Source: JACJWR01 sp963752505 (GTDB taxonomy: Bacteria > Actinomycetota > Actinomycetes > S36-B12 > UBA10799). From it: a stretch of 64,000 nucleotides of DNA. A program made the position numbers and the translations under genes. The stretch is from the NCBI GenBank assembly GCA_963752505.1, contig CAVVYM010000010.1, forward strand, positions 303,224 to 367,223. The letters run 5' to 3'. Under the pieces are notes generated by a model. That model searched no databases and was not told where the DNA came from. It worked only from the letters and a program-made list of their open reading frames with translations. Of the stretch, positions 29,814 to 39,661 are shown piece after piece (the first letter of the stretch is position 1; the number at the start of each line of letters is the position of its first letter).

Positions 29814-30090
29814 ACCCCATTCAGTTCGGCCGACCCGTACTCACGTTGCTCATGGGAACTCCGCGAGCCTCTCCTCCCACCGACCTTCGCCCACCTTCCC
29901 TCCATACCAAACGGAACTTCTTGCAGGCTGCGCCAGTGAGAGTTCTTCATACCTCTGCGATAGTGCGCCTGCATGCCACATTCGCCTTGGACCGATAGTC
30001 CGGCTGCGCTTGCGAACTAGGTGCATCGGCGACAGTTGGCAGCCAACGGCGCTGTGCGGCTCATCTAAGGCAGAACACTTCGGTTTCCGC

Positions 30091-33000
30091 CTAGTTGAAG
30101 ATGTCACGATCCGAGTCGGCACGGCGAGCCGCTGTACCGTCCACGCGGGAGGATCCCTGCGGTGCTCCGACAACGGAGTATGGGCCTCCGCGGCCGCCGT
30201 AGGACCGCTCGGCAGCACCCTCAAACTCGGACAACTGCTGCGATGACTCGGCGAAGAGCCGCACCTGCTTTCGCTCCACCGTGGGCCCGAAGTCGCACCT
30301 CGCCGAAAGCTCGACGCCACGGTTGACGTCGGCCGCCCTGGCGGGAACCAACGTCGCGTCAGTGTCGGCCAATTCCGTCGCCATTCGAGGCGGAGCGAAA
30401 GCCAGCGTGTGCATTCTCTGACGATTCGCCGTCTCCGTGGCTCCCTCGTCGGACCACAGATTCACCGAGAACTGAGTCTTTCCGTCGAGCACCCCACCGA
30501 GGAACTCGCCCCATTCCGGACGGATGAGTTCCAGTTCGCTGCCCGCGTCGAGCAGGTCGGTGTCCTCTGCGGCGTACTCGCTGTTGATCGGCACCAGGGC
30601 GTGGCGGGCCAGCGTCGTGTGGTCGGCATAGAGGCCAGCTGCCTTGCTGCGTATCACCTGTTCGGCGGCCGTGGCTTGCAGTTCGTCGGAGCGCAACAAC
30701 TCGAGCATGGTGTGCCTGCTGCCGTTGGGAGTGGCCGGGGAGTCCAGGTCCAGTTGCGCTGCTACGGCAGAGGAGTTCTCTTGATCCTGGTCGGCGAGCA
30801 TCCGTTCGAGTAGCACGTTGAAGGCACGTGCGCGCCACCCTTCGCCGGCCAGCGAGCGCATCGCCTCGCGCTTGAGCCTTCGAAATCCTCTGACGTCGTT
30901 CGGGTCGGGTACCGCGAGATCCACGCAGGTGGGCAGATTGGCGGCGAGGTCGGCATCAGGCAGGCCGGAGAACCACGATTCCTTGGGCTGCCAAGGGTCG
31001 TGCACGGCATAGCCGAGGATTTCCCCCCAGTCCACAAGCTGTTCGTACAGGCCCTGAAGCTTCTGCTCGGCGTAGCGGGCTTCTCGCCACTGCCGCACCG
31101 CATCGCGCTGCTGGTGTCGCAGTAGCCGAAGCTGGGCCAGGAATCGCGATCGACGGCGGAAGTGGCTGATCAGGATGATCATGAGCCAGACCACCACGAT
31201 GATCGCCCAGATCACCCAGGCAACCCAACCGGGCAGCGAGATCAGTTCCATGAGTTGATCACCGAACCGCCAGGTCAGCAGCGCGAGCAGCACACCGATG
31301 CTGAACATGAGCAGGAAGCGGTTGGCGAACTTGTTGCGCGCTCGGCGGAGTTCCTCGGAATCGATTTCCGGAATCCCTGTCGCCAGGTCGCGGAACTGCG
31401 CCGCGTCGGCACTGGCCTGCAACGTCCTCGACTGCAGCTTGGACGCCAGCCGCCAGAGCAATGAACTCTCCCTGTCGGCCATCCAACGGTCGAGGCTGGC
31501 GTGCTCCCGATGCAAGGCGTCCGCCTGACGGCGCACACGGTCGAGTTCCGCGTCCAGCGCGGCGATGTCAACCTTCGAAGGTGTTACCGGCGCGGGGCCC
31601 CCCTCGTCCCAGGCCTGGGCCCCCGGTGTTGATTCCTCGGCTGTTCGCGTTGCACCGACGTCCGACTCCGAGTCGGTGTCTGATTGAGGGTCCTGCTCAC
31701 CTAGTTGAGGATCCGTTTCGCCATCGTGCGTGGTGGAATCCGCGTCGTCGCCAGTCTCGGCCTCGTCCTCCGATCCGCTCACTTCTTCCTGCTCGGCCAC
31801 CTCTGGGTCGGCCTTGCGGTCGGCTTCGTTGACCAGTTCGGGTGACTCCGCGGCTGCGGAGGTAGCAAGTTGATGAGCAACGTGGTCCTCGTAGGCCTTC
31901 TGCGTGGCCGTCGCCTCGTTCCGCTGAGCCTGCAACTCATCGAGTTGGCTGGATTCGTGCTGTTGCGCCTCGCTGATCAGGTCGCGCAGCCACTCGGCAC
32001 GCCATGGCGACACGGACGGTACAAAGAGGTCATCCGCTCCAGCTTGGCTGGTGATCGCATGCAAGTCGTCCGCCGAAGGAGCCCATGGCAGCGGTGGGGG
32101 CACGACGAGCATGGTCGAGGGCAGTACCACCCGCTGGTCGGCGACAATCGGAGTGGGAATCGGCTCGGGGATCGGTGAGCCATCGAGCAACCCGAACGTC
32201 GTGGCCCGCAGAGTCCGCCACAACTCAGGAGCGGCCGGTGGTACCCCGCCCGCCATCTCGGTGAGGCTGCGCTGAGCTTCCAACGACTGACGTTCGAAGT
32301 CGGCCATGTACACGTCGAGGTCGGGGGATTCACCGCCTGCATACACGACCATGTGCCCGTCCTCACCGGACAGGGTGGCGGTGGTACGTGCTCCAACACG
32401 GGCTTTGGTGCGGCGAAACACATACGTGGGCACCTTGCCGATTTCGCGTGCCGAGAAGCCGATGAACTCGCCGAGTGCGCCGAAGAAGCCCATGCGTTGA
32501 CGGCCGGGGGCCGGTGCGGGGCTGGGTGTGGAGTAGCGGATTCGCCCACCGTCAACCTCGTCGAAGGCCGCCACCACCCGATCGAGGTACGGCTGGGGGT
32601 CTCCCACTGGCAACAGGTGGTCGGCCATCAATGCGTTCTCCGACACGAAGCGCAGTTCCGCCATGGCGGTCGCCAAAGCTCGGCGTGCTGTCGGCGCACT
32701 GGTGACGATCCGCGCGAATCCGCGTACGGGCCGGACGAAATCGCCCTGCGAGAGCGACGAGTCTTCGGTGCCCCTGCGCATGATCTCCCAGGGGCCTTGC
32801 GGCATCCCCGACCACAGGCCACCGACGGTGGCGCACTGCGCCATCGCCCAGCTGACCAGGTTGTCGGCAGGTCGCACGAAGCGATCCATTTGGTCGGCCG
32901 CTCGTCGGTCTTCTGGCGAGGCCACCAGATTCGCGTCGTACCAGCGGCTGGTTACGCGTTCGAAAGGAACCCCGGCCAGGCCTGTCGGACCGGTGAGGAG

Positions 33001-33411
33001 GTTGACCAGCAGCACCTCGACTGGATTCGCCGCGGCTGCGGGCACCAGGGCTTCGGGTCGAGCGTTGCGTAGCGCTGGAACTAGCAGCTCGGAGGCTCCG
33101 AGTTGGACCGTGTCCACGGTCTCCTCGGTGTCGCAGATCTGCAGGATCAGCAGGGTCAGAGTTCGCAACCGGCTGCGTGAGAGCACCGTCAACACATCGA
33201 GAGCGGCCTCCTGCCCCTGATCGAGCAGAAACCCTGTGGCTTCCGCGCCGCCGAACTGCGATGGCTGCACGTTCTCCGAGGGAATCCACAGTGCTCGTCG
33301 GAGCAGACCCTCGCTGGCCCACGACCTGGCGACCATCAGGCAATCCTGTCCATGCAGCCCGCTGGGCAACAGCACTACGGTCAGGCTGCCCTGCGGCCGT
33401 TGCTCTGCCAT
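30091..33411 (-). CDS. large coiled-coil membrane protein of the tubulin-like operon
   Basis: This is a 1,106-residue protein whose start lies 12 bases after the tubulin-like gene. Residues about 1-300 are soluble and mixed alpha/beta (SLTVVLLPSGLHGQDCLMVA). Residues 537-600 are highly acidic (EEVSGSEDEAETGDDADST). A coiled coil (DIAALDAELDRVRRQADALH) leads into two transmembrane helices near 697-715 and 725-748 (FLLMFSIGVLLALLTW; GWVAWVIWAIIVVVWLMIIL), followed by a basic stretch (SHFRRRSRFLAQLRLLRHQQ). The C-terminal 350 residues are soluble. No catalytic motif is recognised. The architecture suits a membrane scaffold linking the tubulin-like filament to the envelope; this role is inference from context. 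Confidence 0.85.
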   Translation of the reverse strand: MAEQRPQGSLTVVLLPSGLHGQDCLMVARSWASEGLLRRALWIPSENVQPSQFGGAEATGFLLDQGQEAALDVLTVLSRSRLRTLTLLILQICDTEETVDTVQLGASELLVPALRNARPEALVPAAAANPVEVLLVNLLTGPTGLAGVPFERVTSRWYDANLVASPEDRRAADQMDRFVRPADNLVSWAMAQCATVGGLWSGMPQGPWEIMRRGTEDSSLSQGDFVRPVRGFARIVTSAPTARRALATAMAELRFVSENALMADHLLPVGDPQPYLDRVVAAFDEVDGGRIRYSTPSPAPAPGRQRMGFFGALGEFIGFSAREIGKVPTYVFRRTKARVGARTTATLSGEDGHMVVYAGGESPDLDVYMADFERQSLEAQRSLTEMAGGVPPAAPELWRTLRATTFGLLDGSPIPEPIPTPIVADQRVVLPSTMLVVPPPLPWAPSADDLHAITSQAGADDLFVPSVSPWRAEWLRDLISEAQQHESSQLDELQAQRNEATATQKAYEDHVAHQLATSAAAESPELVNEADRKADPEVAEQEEVSGSEDEAETGDDADSTTHDGETDPQLGEQDPQSDTDSESDVGATRTAEESTPGAQAWDEGGPAPVTPSKVDIAALDAELDRVRRQADALHREHASLDRWMADRESSLLWRLASKLQSRTLQASADAAQFRDLATGIPEIDSEELRRARNKFANRFLLMFSIGVLLALLTWRFGDQLMELISLPGWVAWVIWAIIVVVWLMIILISHFRRRSRFLAQLRLLRHQQRDAVRQWREARYAEQKLQGLYEQLVDWGEILGYAVHDPWQPKESWFSGLPDADLAANLPTCVDLAVPDPNDVRGFRRLKREAMRSLAGEGWRARAFNVLLERMLADQDQENSSAVAAQLDLDSPATPNGSRHTMLELLRSDELQATAAEQVIRSKAAGLYADHTTLARHALVPINSEYAAEDTDLLDAGSELELIRPEWGEFLGGVLDGKTQFSVNLWSDEGATETANRQRMHTLAFAPPRMATELADTDATLVPARAADVNRGVELSARCDFGPTVERKQVRLFAESSQQLSEFEGAAERSYGGRGGPYSVVGAPQGSSRVDGTAARRADSDRDIFN

Positions 33412-33423
33412 CGCGCCCCTCCG

Positions 33424-36400
33424 CTAGTTGAAGACGGTTGGTGAGGACTGCAGGCTGCGCACCGATTCCACCCCGGCAAAGAGCTCAGTGAAGGCCGCAA
33501 GGATGTCGTCACGCAGTTCGTAGGCCCGAGGTGCGCTGAAGGGATCAAGTGACGCTTCGGTGGCCTCGAACACCCCGGTGTAGGCGGTACGCCAATTGCG
33601 GATGCGATCAAGTGCGTAGTCTCGGCGCTCTTCGATGGTGACACCTACGCCTTCGACTTGCGGTGCGCCGGGCTCGGCCGGCCCGTTGGCGAGCCAATTG
33701 CGCAGCGTTCGGTTGAGCGAATAGTCCCCGACGGCATCGGACTCACCGGAGCCTCCCAGGTCTCGCAGGCAACGGTAGGCGGCCATCGGCGCCACGTCGC
33801 CCTGGGTGGAACAGTCCAACCACGCCAGCGGCAGCGACTTGAGCACTGCGGGAAGGTACTCGTAGCCCAGCGACACATCCGGCTGCAGCAGTGGGAAGGG
33901 GAAGGGCACCGGTCCGCGGCTCAACGGGTCGAAGATCGTCCACTGCTGGCCCAGGGGAATTTCGAGTCGGTTGAGCAGTGAAGCCGTGAACCAGCCGCGC
34001 ACCATCGCTCTGCGGACCGGTGGGGCGATTGGGATGAACTCCGGTAGTGAACGGGCCCGCCGCCACCGCCAGAACGCACCCCGCGATGTTGGGTCGAGTT
34101 TGACCGCCGCCCACTCCTCGGCGATGGGCTTCATCAGTGACTCGAACGCCACCGGGTGCAAGGTGGCCGGCAACGCGGTGAATACGTCGATCGCGCCCAC
34201 CGGTGCCTCTTTGAAAGTGAACTTGTCTGGATTCAGACCCGAGTTGTGCAGCACCCGAACGGTGGCGTCGCGCGCCTCGGACTTGCCGGGGAAAGGGATG
34301 GTGCTCAGGAGGTAGAGCGGCTCAACTTCCTTTTGCCTGTGCACCTGGGCGAGCATGACCTTGTCGATCGCCGCAAGCGGCGCAGCGGCACCGATTGCAC
34401 CGGTCAGTGCGCCTTCGTAACTGCCCAGCCGATCGGCGAGTTGTTCGGGCTGAATATCCTCGTCCGTCAGGTAGTCCTCCAACGACTGGGCCAAGTAGCG
34501 ACCCATCGCCCTACTGGTGTCGACCGACCAGCCGTTGGCACGATTCAGCAGGTCAGAACCTCGAAGCTCAACCCGGAACTGAGCGCGCTGCGGCGACTGC
34601 GAGGCCGGGCGCAGTTCGGAGTTGGCTGGTTGCCACACTCGGTGAGTCTGGATCAGCGTCTGGTCAGTCGAGCCGATCTCCACGGTTCCGGTGATGATCT
34701 GTCCTACAGCCTCACGCTCGGCGTCACCGGTCGAAAGATTGCCAGGAACACTGCGCGCGACCAATTCCGCGCGTGTGGTCGGGTAGGTGTTCGGTTTCTC
34801 CAGCAGGAACTCGTTGGGCGAAGGCTTCAACCTGCTGGGTACGTCGTCTCCAGTCGGCCACAGCGAGATGTCCGAGGGCACTGCACCCTGAGGCGCTTCG
34901 TCCTCCTGCAGGCGCTGGCGGCCAGCTTCCACAGCTAGCGTCAAGGGCTCAAGGAAGTTGTCGGACAGGTCGCTGAGCAGATCCCCAGCCAGTTTGCGCA
35001 CCTGCACTTCCACATGCGAATACAGTGCAACAGCCGCAGCCTTCACCGCGTTGGTCACCAACGGGCTGTTGGCCTGCAGATTGGCGGCACCGCCTTCCAT
35101 CAGGGCCCCGTTGATCGCGCCGTCAATGTCAGCGGCCCAACTCGCAAATCCGTCGGCTTCGCGACGAAGTTCCTCGATAACGTAGGGGATCTCCTCCCGG
35201 GTGAGTTTGTTGAGCATTTCCGCAGTCACCAAGGCCCCGCTGCGCGCGATCGAGGTTGCCGTCGCTGCCATCACGCGCTTCTGGATCGCCACCGACCACG
35301 CCCGCGCCATCTCCAGTTGGCCTGCGTGCTCGGTGCTCAAGTACCGGTTGGACAAGTCGCTGGCGGCGTTGGAAATGTATGTGCGGATGGCGTTGGTGTC
35401 CTTGCCGCCGGGGCCGATCGCGTCGATGAACTGACTTGTGATGTCCGCCTGCAACCGCTCAAACCACTCGTGTCGCTCTGGCGGGGCCAAGGCGTCGAGC
35501 ACGTCGTTGTCGTCAGGCCCGCGTTCATTGAGTCCGCACTGCCGTACGTATCCGCGGAAGGCCAGTTTCGCAGCCTCGTCTACGAGTTCACGATCGGAAC
35601 GGTCGTCGTCCTGCCCGCGCTTGGTCTCCAGGTGCTTGCGCAGAACCGTCTCCACCCCTTCGCGTGCGAGGTATTCGCTCACGTACTCGCGCAGCAGGTT
35701 GCGGCCCAGCGACACCCGCGCGTAGCCGATAGCCCGGAACGGGGGGGTCTGGTGGCTCAGGGCCGAAGGGAACTCCCCGACCGTTTCGTAGGAACTCGAC
35801 GGGCCATTTCCCGTGACGTAGGCAGTCAACGCATCCTGGAGCGGCTCGGACGTCATCCAAGCCGAGAGCGCACGCCCCATCGCCACGTACACGGCGTTCT
35901 GATCGATGTAGTCGAGGTTGGCGCTGTTCTTGCGGCCCACCAAGATCATCCCGGGTGCGCGACCCTCGGCTTGGGGCAGAACCATGCCCTCGGCGTTGTA
36001 CATCGCGTTGGTGGTCGCTGAGATGCCCTCTTCGTTCCACCAGGCTGCGGAGAGTTCTGACAGCGTGGCGAGTGCATTTGGCCGGATTCCCTTTCGCATC
36101 GTCTCCGGGATGCTCTTGAAGACATCTGGGGCGTAGAGGATTGTGCCGGCGTTTTCCACGGCAACGCCGGCTGCGCGGAGCGCCCAGTTGACGTCGACCA
36201 CGGCACCCGCTCCCGATCCGCCGGCCAACGACGACACGATCAGGTAGACGGGTTCGCGCATCTCCATCTGATCATCCGCGCCCACCAACTTCGCGATGTG
36301 CTTGAGCTGCCCCTCGATGCCGGGAGTCTGGATCCGACCGACAGCATCGGCGATGGCGCTTTTGACTTCGCGTAGGTGGGTCACGGTGATGATCCTGCCG

Positions 36401-36771
36401 ATGGCGCGGAACTGTCCGGCCCCTCGGTCGATCGGGACCGAGACCTGCGTGGCCAATGGGCGCCACCCGGCGGTGGCATCCAGATTCAACTGCGGCTTGA
36501 GTGAGTTGCTCAGCAGTCGGTCGACCACCTGGTAGTTGACACCGCTGGCCACCAGACCGTTGTACGACCCCGAGGGCAGAGCGCCGGGCAGGCTGGCGTC
36601 CAAACCGTCTGGCTTGCTGGGCACGTCGATGTGAACGAACTGCCACGCTTCCGGGAAGTCCCCGGTCCATCCCAGGTTCTCCAGTTGTCGTTCGAGGTCA
36701 GCCCGAGTGGTGCGCAAGGTCTTTCCACCGGATCCGCCGATACCGATCAGCACGAATGGGGACAGCATCAT
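33424..36771 (-). CDS. giant FtsZ/tubulin-like GTPase (Tubulin_2 type)
   Basis: The start is one of two consecutive ATGs (36771 or 36768) after AAGGGAGTC, giving about 1,115 residues. The N-terminal LIGIGGSGGKTLRTTRADLE fits the first nucleotide-binding loop of the FtsZ/tubulin superfamily, and VSSLAGGSGAGAVVDVNWAL near residue 183 fits the GGTGSG tubulin signature (here GGSGAG). This is how the Tubulin_2 family (tubulin-like domain proteins) looks. The remaining ~900 residues are mostly helical and Arg/Glu/Ala-rich, far longer than FtsZ (about 400). The likely activity is GTP-dependent polymerisation at the membrane. It sits between the vWA gene (28-base gap) and the coiled-coil membrane gene (12-base gap). 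Confidence 0.88.
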   Translation of the reverse strand: MMLSPFVLIGIGGSGGKTLRTTRADLERQLENLGWTGDFPEAWQFVHIDVPSKPDGLDASLPGALPSGSYNGLVASGVNYQVVDRLLSNSLKPQLNLDATAGWRPLATQVSVPIDRGAGQFRAIGRIITVTHLREVKSAIADAVGRIQTPGIEGQLKHIAKLVGADDQMEMREPVYLIVSSLAGGSGAGAVVDVNWALRAAGVAVENAGTILYAPDVFKSIPETMRKGIRPNALATLSELSAAWWNEEGISATTNAMYNAEGMVLPQAEGRAPGMILVGRKNSANLDYIDQNAVYVAMGRALSAWMTSEPLQDALTAYVTGNGPSSSYETVGEFPSALSHQTPPFRAIGYARVSLGRNLLREYVSEYLAREGVETVLRKHLETKRGQDDDRSDRELVDEAAKLAFRGYVRQCGLNERGPDDNDVLDALAPPERHEWFERLQADITSQFIDAIGPGGKDTNAIRTYISNAASDLSNRYLSTEHAGQLEMARAWSVAIQKRVMAATATSIARSGALVTAEMLNKLTREEIPYVIEELRREADGFASWAADIDGAINGALMEGGAANLQANSPLVTNAVKAAAVALYSHVEVQVRKLAGDLLSDLSDNFLEPLTLAVEAGRQRLQEDEAPQGAVPSDISLWPTGDDVPSRLKPSPNEFLLEKPNTYPTTRAELVARSVPGNLSTGDAEREAVGQIITGTVEIGSTDQTLIQTHRVWQPANSELRPASQSPQRAQFRVELRGSDLLNRANGWSVDTSRAMGRYLAQSLEDYLTDEDIQPEQLADRLGSYEGALTGAIGAAAPLAAIDKVMLAQVHRQKEVEPLYLLSTIPFPGKSEARDATVRVLHNSGLNPDKFTFKEAPVGAIDVFTALPATLHPVAFESLMKPIAEEWAAVKLDPTSRGAFWRWRRARSLPEFIPIAPPVRRAMVRGWFTASLLNRLEIPLGQQWTIFDPLSRGPVPFPFPLLQPDVSLGYEYLPAVLKSLPLAWLDCSTQGDVAPMAAYRCLRDLGGSGESDAVGDYSLNRTLRNWLANGPAEPGAPQVEGVGVTIEERRDYALDRIRNWRTAYTGVFEATEASLDPFSAPRAYELRDDILAAFTELFAGVESVRSLQSSPTVFN

Positions 36772-36799
36772 GACTCCCTTGGTCTGCAGAATGACACGT

Positions 36800-39661
36800 T
36801 CATTTGGAGGGTCCTTGTGGCCGTGGGCCGTCCGGACGTGGCCCGCTGGGACCGGACGGCGGTTTGGGTCCAGGCGGCCTCGCAGATCCACCACCAGGAG
36901 CGGGGGGCTGCGGGCTCGGTCCGCTCGGCCGCGGCGGGCCCGAAGGTGCAGCGGGACCGGCGGGTCCGGTGGGGCCAGACGGTCGGGGCGGCGGGCCGGA
37001 CGGTCGGTTCGAGCCACCCGGAGGCGGCGAGCCGGACGGTCCAACGGGACCGCCAGGGCGTGCACCGCTGGGTCCTGGCGGGCCACTCGGACGGGTTCCG
37101 CCCGATGGACCAGGGCCACTGGGGCCACCTGGTCGGGACCCCGGTGAACTGGAGTTGGCGACGCCGGTCGGTCCAGAACCTCCTGCAGCAGCCTTCATCG
37201 CGTCTTCCTTGGCAGCCACCTGTAGGCGTGTGAGGAGGGCCTCATAGTGTTTGAACTGGCGCACTCGTGCGGCCACATCTGCCAGCGAATCCCCCTGGCC
37301 CTTGGGCGCGACGAAAGCGCTGATGAGCGCTGGCACCCCGGTGGACAGGTCCCCTGAGAGCAGTGCCGCGTCGCTGACGGTGGCGTACCAGACGTCGCCT
37401 AGGCCCATCGATACTGGCGCGGTGGAGCCGTCACCGTGCACGTAGGGCGCCTGATTGGAGAACACGCGGGATCCCGGTCCGGCGACGACCACCGCCGTGG
37501 GATTGCCGAAGAGGTTCTTGGGCATCTTCGTCTGCAGGCTCGATCCGTCAGGCCCAGGGATCTCTCGCTGAGGTTTATCCATCGCAGGCATCACCCGCAA
37601 CTTCTCGGCGGGTATGTCGAAGGCGGCGGCGGGTTTTGTCGGGCTGGCTGCCGCGCCGGCCGTGACCGTTTCCTTGGCCTTGATGCCGGTGGTCGATACT
37701 GTCGCCGGGATCGCGACCGAGCGAGTGCCGTCGGCTGGGAGGAATCTCGCCAGGCGTCGGTTGAACAGGTACAGCAATATCAGTGGCAGGAGGATGGCCA
37801 GGGCCGTCAAGATGGCCACGATTCCCAGCCGCACCCCCTGGTTCACCGGGGCGGATGCGGTGAAGGCCACCGGAACGTTGACCGCGCGCTCCGTGCCGCT
37901 GACGCTTGTGACGACCATCGGGAGTTCGCCGCCGACACGCTCGTCGGTGGCATCTGAGGTGACCACAGCCACGTCGATAGTCCGCGGCTCGCCAGCCGCC
38001 AGGTCGAAACATCCCTGCGTCTGTTCGGTGGTGTAGCGGTTGGCGTCGTCGACGGCGGTCCACATCATCGGATCCACACACACCCGGGTGGCGCCGTCCG
38101 GTGAACCGGTGACGGTAAGGGAGCCTTCGGAGCGGCCATCCCGACCCACCAATGGCGAGAGCGTCAGTTGCACCGGTTGCACCTGGGCAAACTCCCGCGG
38201 CAGTGTTACCGGAAGTGTGAATCTTCCCGAGACCGGCTGGAGTTCCGTGCCTGATGCGGTGGTGAGGTTGAGCGTGACGTCGAAAGTGGTGGTGGTCGAG
38301 TCGCTGTCAGGGGTAATGCTGCCAGCGAAGGTGCCGTTCGAGTTCACCTCGATTGGATCGGCGGATGCACCCACGGCGGATGCGGTCATGGTCGCAGCGG
38401 AGTAGACCGACAAGTCGACCGGTTCGTCGGAGCCGGGGCGAACCACCGTGCCCTCAATCTCCGCGCGCTCCCCGGAGATCAGCGAAACGTTGCCCAACTT
38501 CAGGCCCAAGCCTGTGTTGAGGAAGACGGACGCCTCGTCGTTCTGGCCGGGCCTTGTGATCGTCCAACGACCGAGTCCGGTGTCGTCGATCGGCGCATCC
38601 ACGGTGACGTTGTCGAAGTCCCACACCGCCTGGGCCTGATCGGTGCCAGGGGAATCCTTGTCGATCGGGATCTGTTGGCCGTCGGGACGGGCGAGGGTGA
38701 TGCCCTGCGAGGCCAGCCCCACAACAGTGAAGGATGAGATGCCGGGATCGATTTGGACAGTTGCGGAGGACCCCTCCAGCGGGATCAGCGTTCCGCCTTG
38801 GCTCAGTGCGAAGGCGCTGGCGAAGAGCGATGCCAGCCGGTCAACGTTGCCTTCCAGGTACGCGCCGCGGGCGAACTCGGGTGGAATCGGCTGCGTGCCG
38901 CAGGTGATTCCCTGGGCGCTGCCCTCTGCGGCCGCCTGAAGTAGTGCGCGGCCTTCCTGGTAGTCCACCGGATTCGACTCTGCCACCGCAGGGTCGAACA
39001 GCATCACCGTCACCAGGTTGATTCCGTCCCGCCGTGCGCCGTCGACCACGCCGCCGGGGGCACACATCGATTGAGCGGCGGCGGCGTTCGCCGTAGGGTC
39101 GTCGTCCACGTAGAGCACCCCGTCGGTGAACAGAATCGTCACTTGGCACGGGGGACGTTCGAAATTGGTTGTGGCTGACAACTCGGCCATCTGGTTGCGG
39201 GCGCCGGCGATCGCCTCCGGATGGTTCGTCCCGCCGCCATTGTCTAGGTTGGGAATCTCGGTCTCGAGCGTTCCGGCGATCCGTTCGGTCGAGTCCGAAT
39301 TGAGCTCAGTCCACGGAACAAGTGGGTTGTAGGTCAGGGCGAACGTGGACACCGCCAGGTCGATGCGGCGGGCGCCTTCGGCGGTAGGAGTACCCGCCTG
39401 CCGGCCCAGCGAACGCACCAAGTTGGCCAGCAGAAGAGAGCGCTTGTCATTCGGGTCTGTGTCCTGCAAGGAACCGGACTCATCGACAACCAGGAGGACG
39501 GCAAGATCACTGCGGGACTGCAGGCATTGCGAGATCTGTTGGAATCCCAGTTCGGCATCGGGGCTGATGGCGTTGGCGCTCGCGGGTGGCACCGCAGTCA
39601 TCGACATGCCAAAGAGGGCGGCCACGAGGGCGAGGGCTGCGAGGAAGGTGCGGCGCATCAT
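36800..39661 (-). CDS. secreted vWA membrane protein with cytosolic Gly/Pro-rich tail
   Basis: ATG 39661 overlaps the stop of the upstream gene (ATGA) and gives 953 residues. A signal peptide ends near VPPASANA. The vWA domain has a full MIDAS: VDESGS (residues about 58-63), GGGTNHPEAI and ILFTDG. Beta-sandwich-like repeats follow to residue 600 (TVVGLASQGITLARPDG; AEIEGTVVRPGSDEPVDLS). One transmembrane helix lies at about 607-632 (TALAILLPLILLYLF). The cytoplasmic part ends in about 120 residues made almost only of Gly, Pro, Ser and Arg (36800-37165). This is the envelope-facing component of the tubulin-like operon; the tail may bind partners inside the cell. Confidence 0.88.
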   Translation of the reverse strand: MMRRTFLAALALVAALFGMSMTAVPPASANAISPDAELGFQQISQCLQSRSDLAVLLVVDESGSLQDTDPNDKRSLLLANLVRSLGRQAGTPTAEGARRIDLAVSTFALTYNPLVPWTELNSDSTERIAGTLETEIPNLDNGGGTNHPEAIAGARNQMAELSATTNFERPPCQVTILFTDGVLYVDDDPTANAAAAQSMCAPGGVVDGARRDGINLVTVMLFDPAVAESNPVDYQEGRALLQAAAEGSAQGITCGTQPIPPEFARGAYLEGNVDRLASLFASAFALSQGGTLIPLEGSSATVQIDPGISSFTVVGLASQGITLARPDGQQIPIDKDSPGTDQAQAVWDFDNVTVDAPIDDTGLGRWTITRPGQNDEASVFLNTGLGLKLGNVSLISGERAEIEGTVVRPGSDEPVDLSVYSAATMTASAVGASADPIEVNSNGTFAGSITPDSDSTTTTFDVTLNLTTASGTELQPVSGRFTLPVTLPREFAQVQPVQLTLSPLVGRDGRSEGSLTVTGSPDGATRVCVDPMMWTAVDDANRYTTEQTQGCFDLAAGEPRTIDVAVVTSDATDERVGGELPMVVTSVSGTERAVNVPVAFTASAPVNQGVRLGIVAILTALAILLPLILLYLFNRRLARFLPADGTRSVAIPATVSTTGIKAKETVTAGAAASPTKPAAAFDIPAEKLRVMPAMDKPQREIPGPDGSSLQTKMPKNLFGNPTAVVVAGPGSRVFSNQAPYVHGDGSTAPVSMGLGDVWYATVSDAALLSGDLSTGVPALISAFVAPKGQGDSLADVAARVRQFKHYEALLTRLQVAAKEDAMKAAAGGSGPTGVANSSSPGSRPGGPSGPGPSGGTRPSGPPGPSGARPGGPVGPSGSPPPGGSNRPSGPPPRPSGPTGPAGPAAPSGPPRPSGPSPQPPAPGGGSARPPGPKPPSGPSGPRPDGPRPQGPSK

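Noticed and set aside
34156..36021. Long plus-strand frames inside the tubulin-like gene
   Set aside because: They mirror third-codon GC of the minus-strand gene; no starts with ribosome sites and no protein-like sequence.
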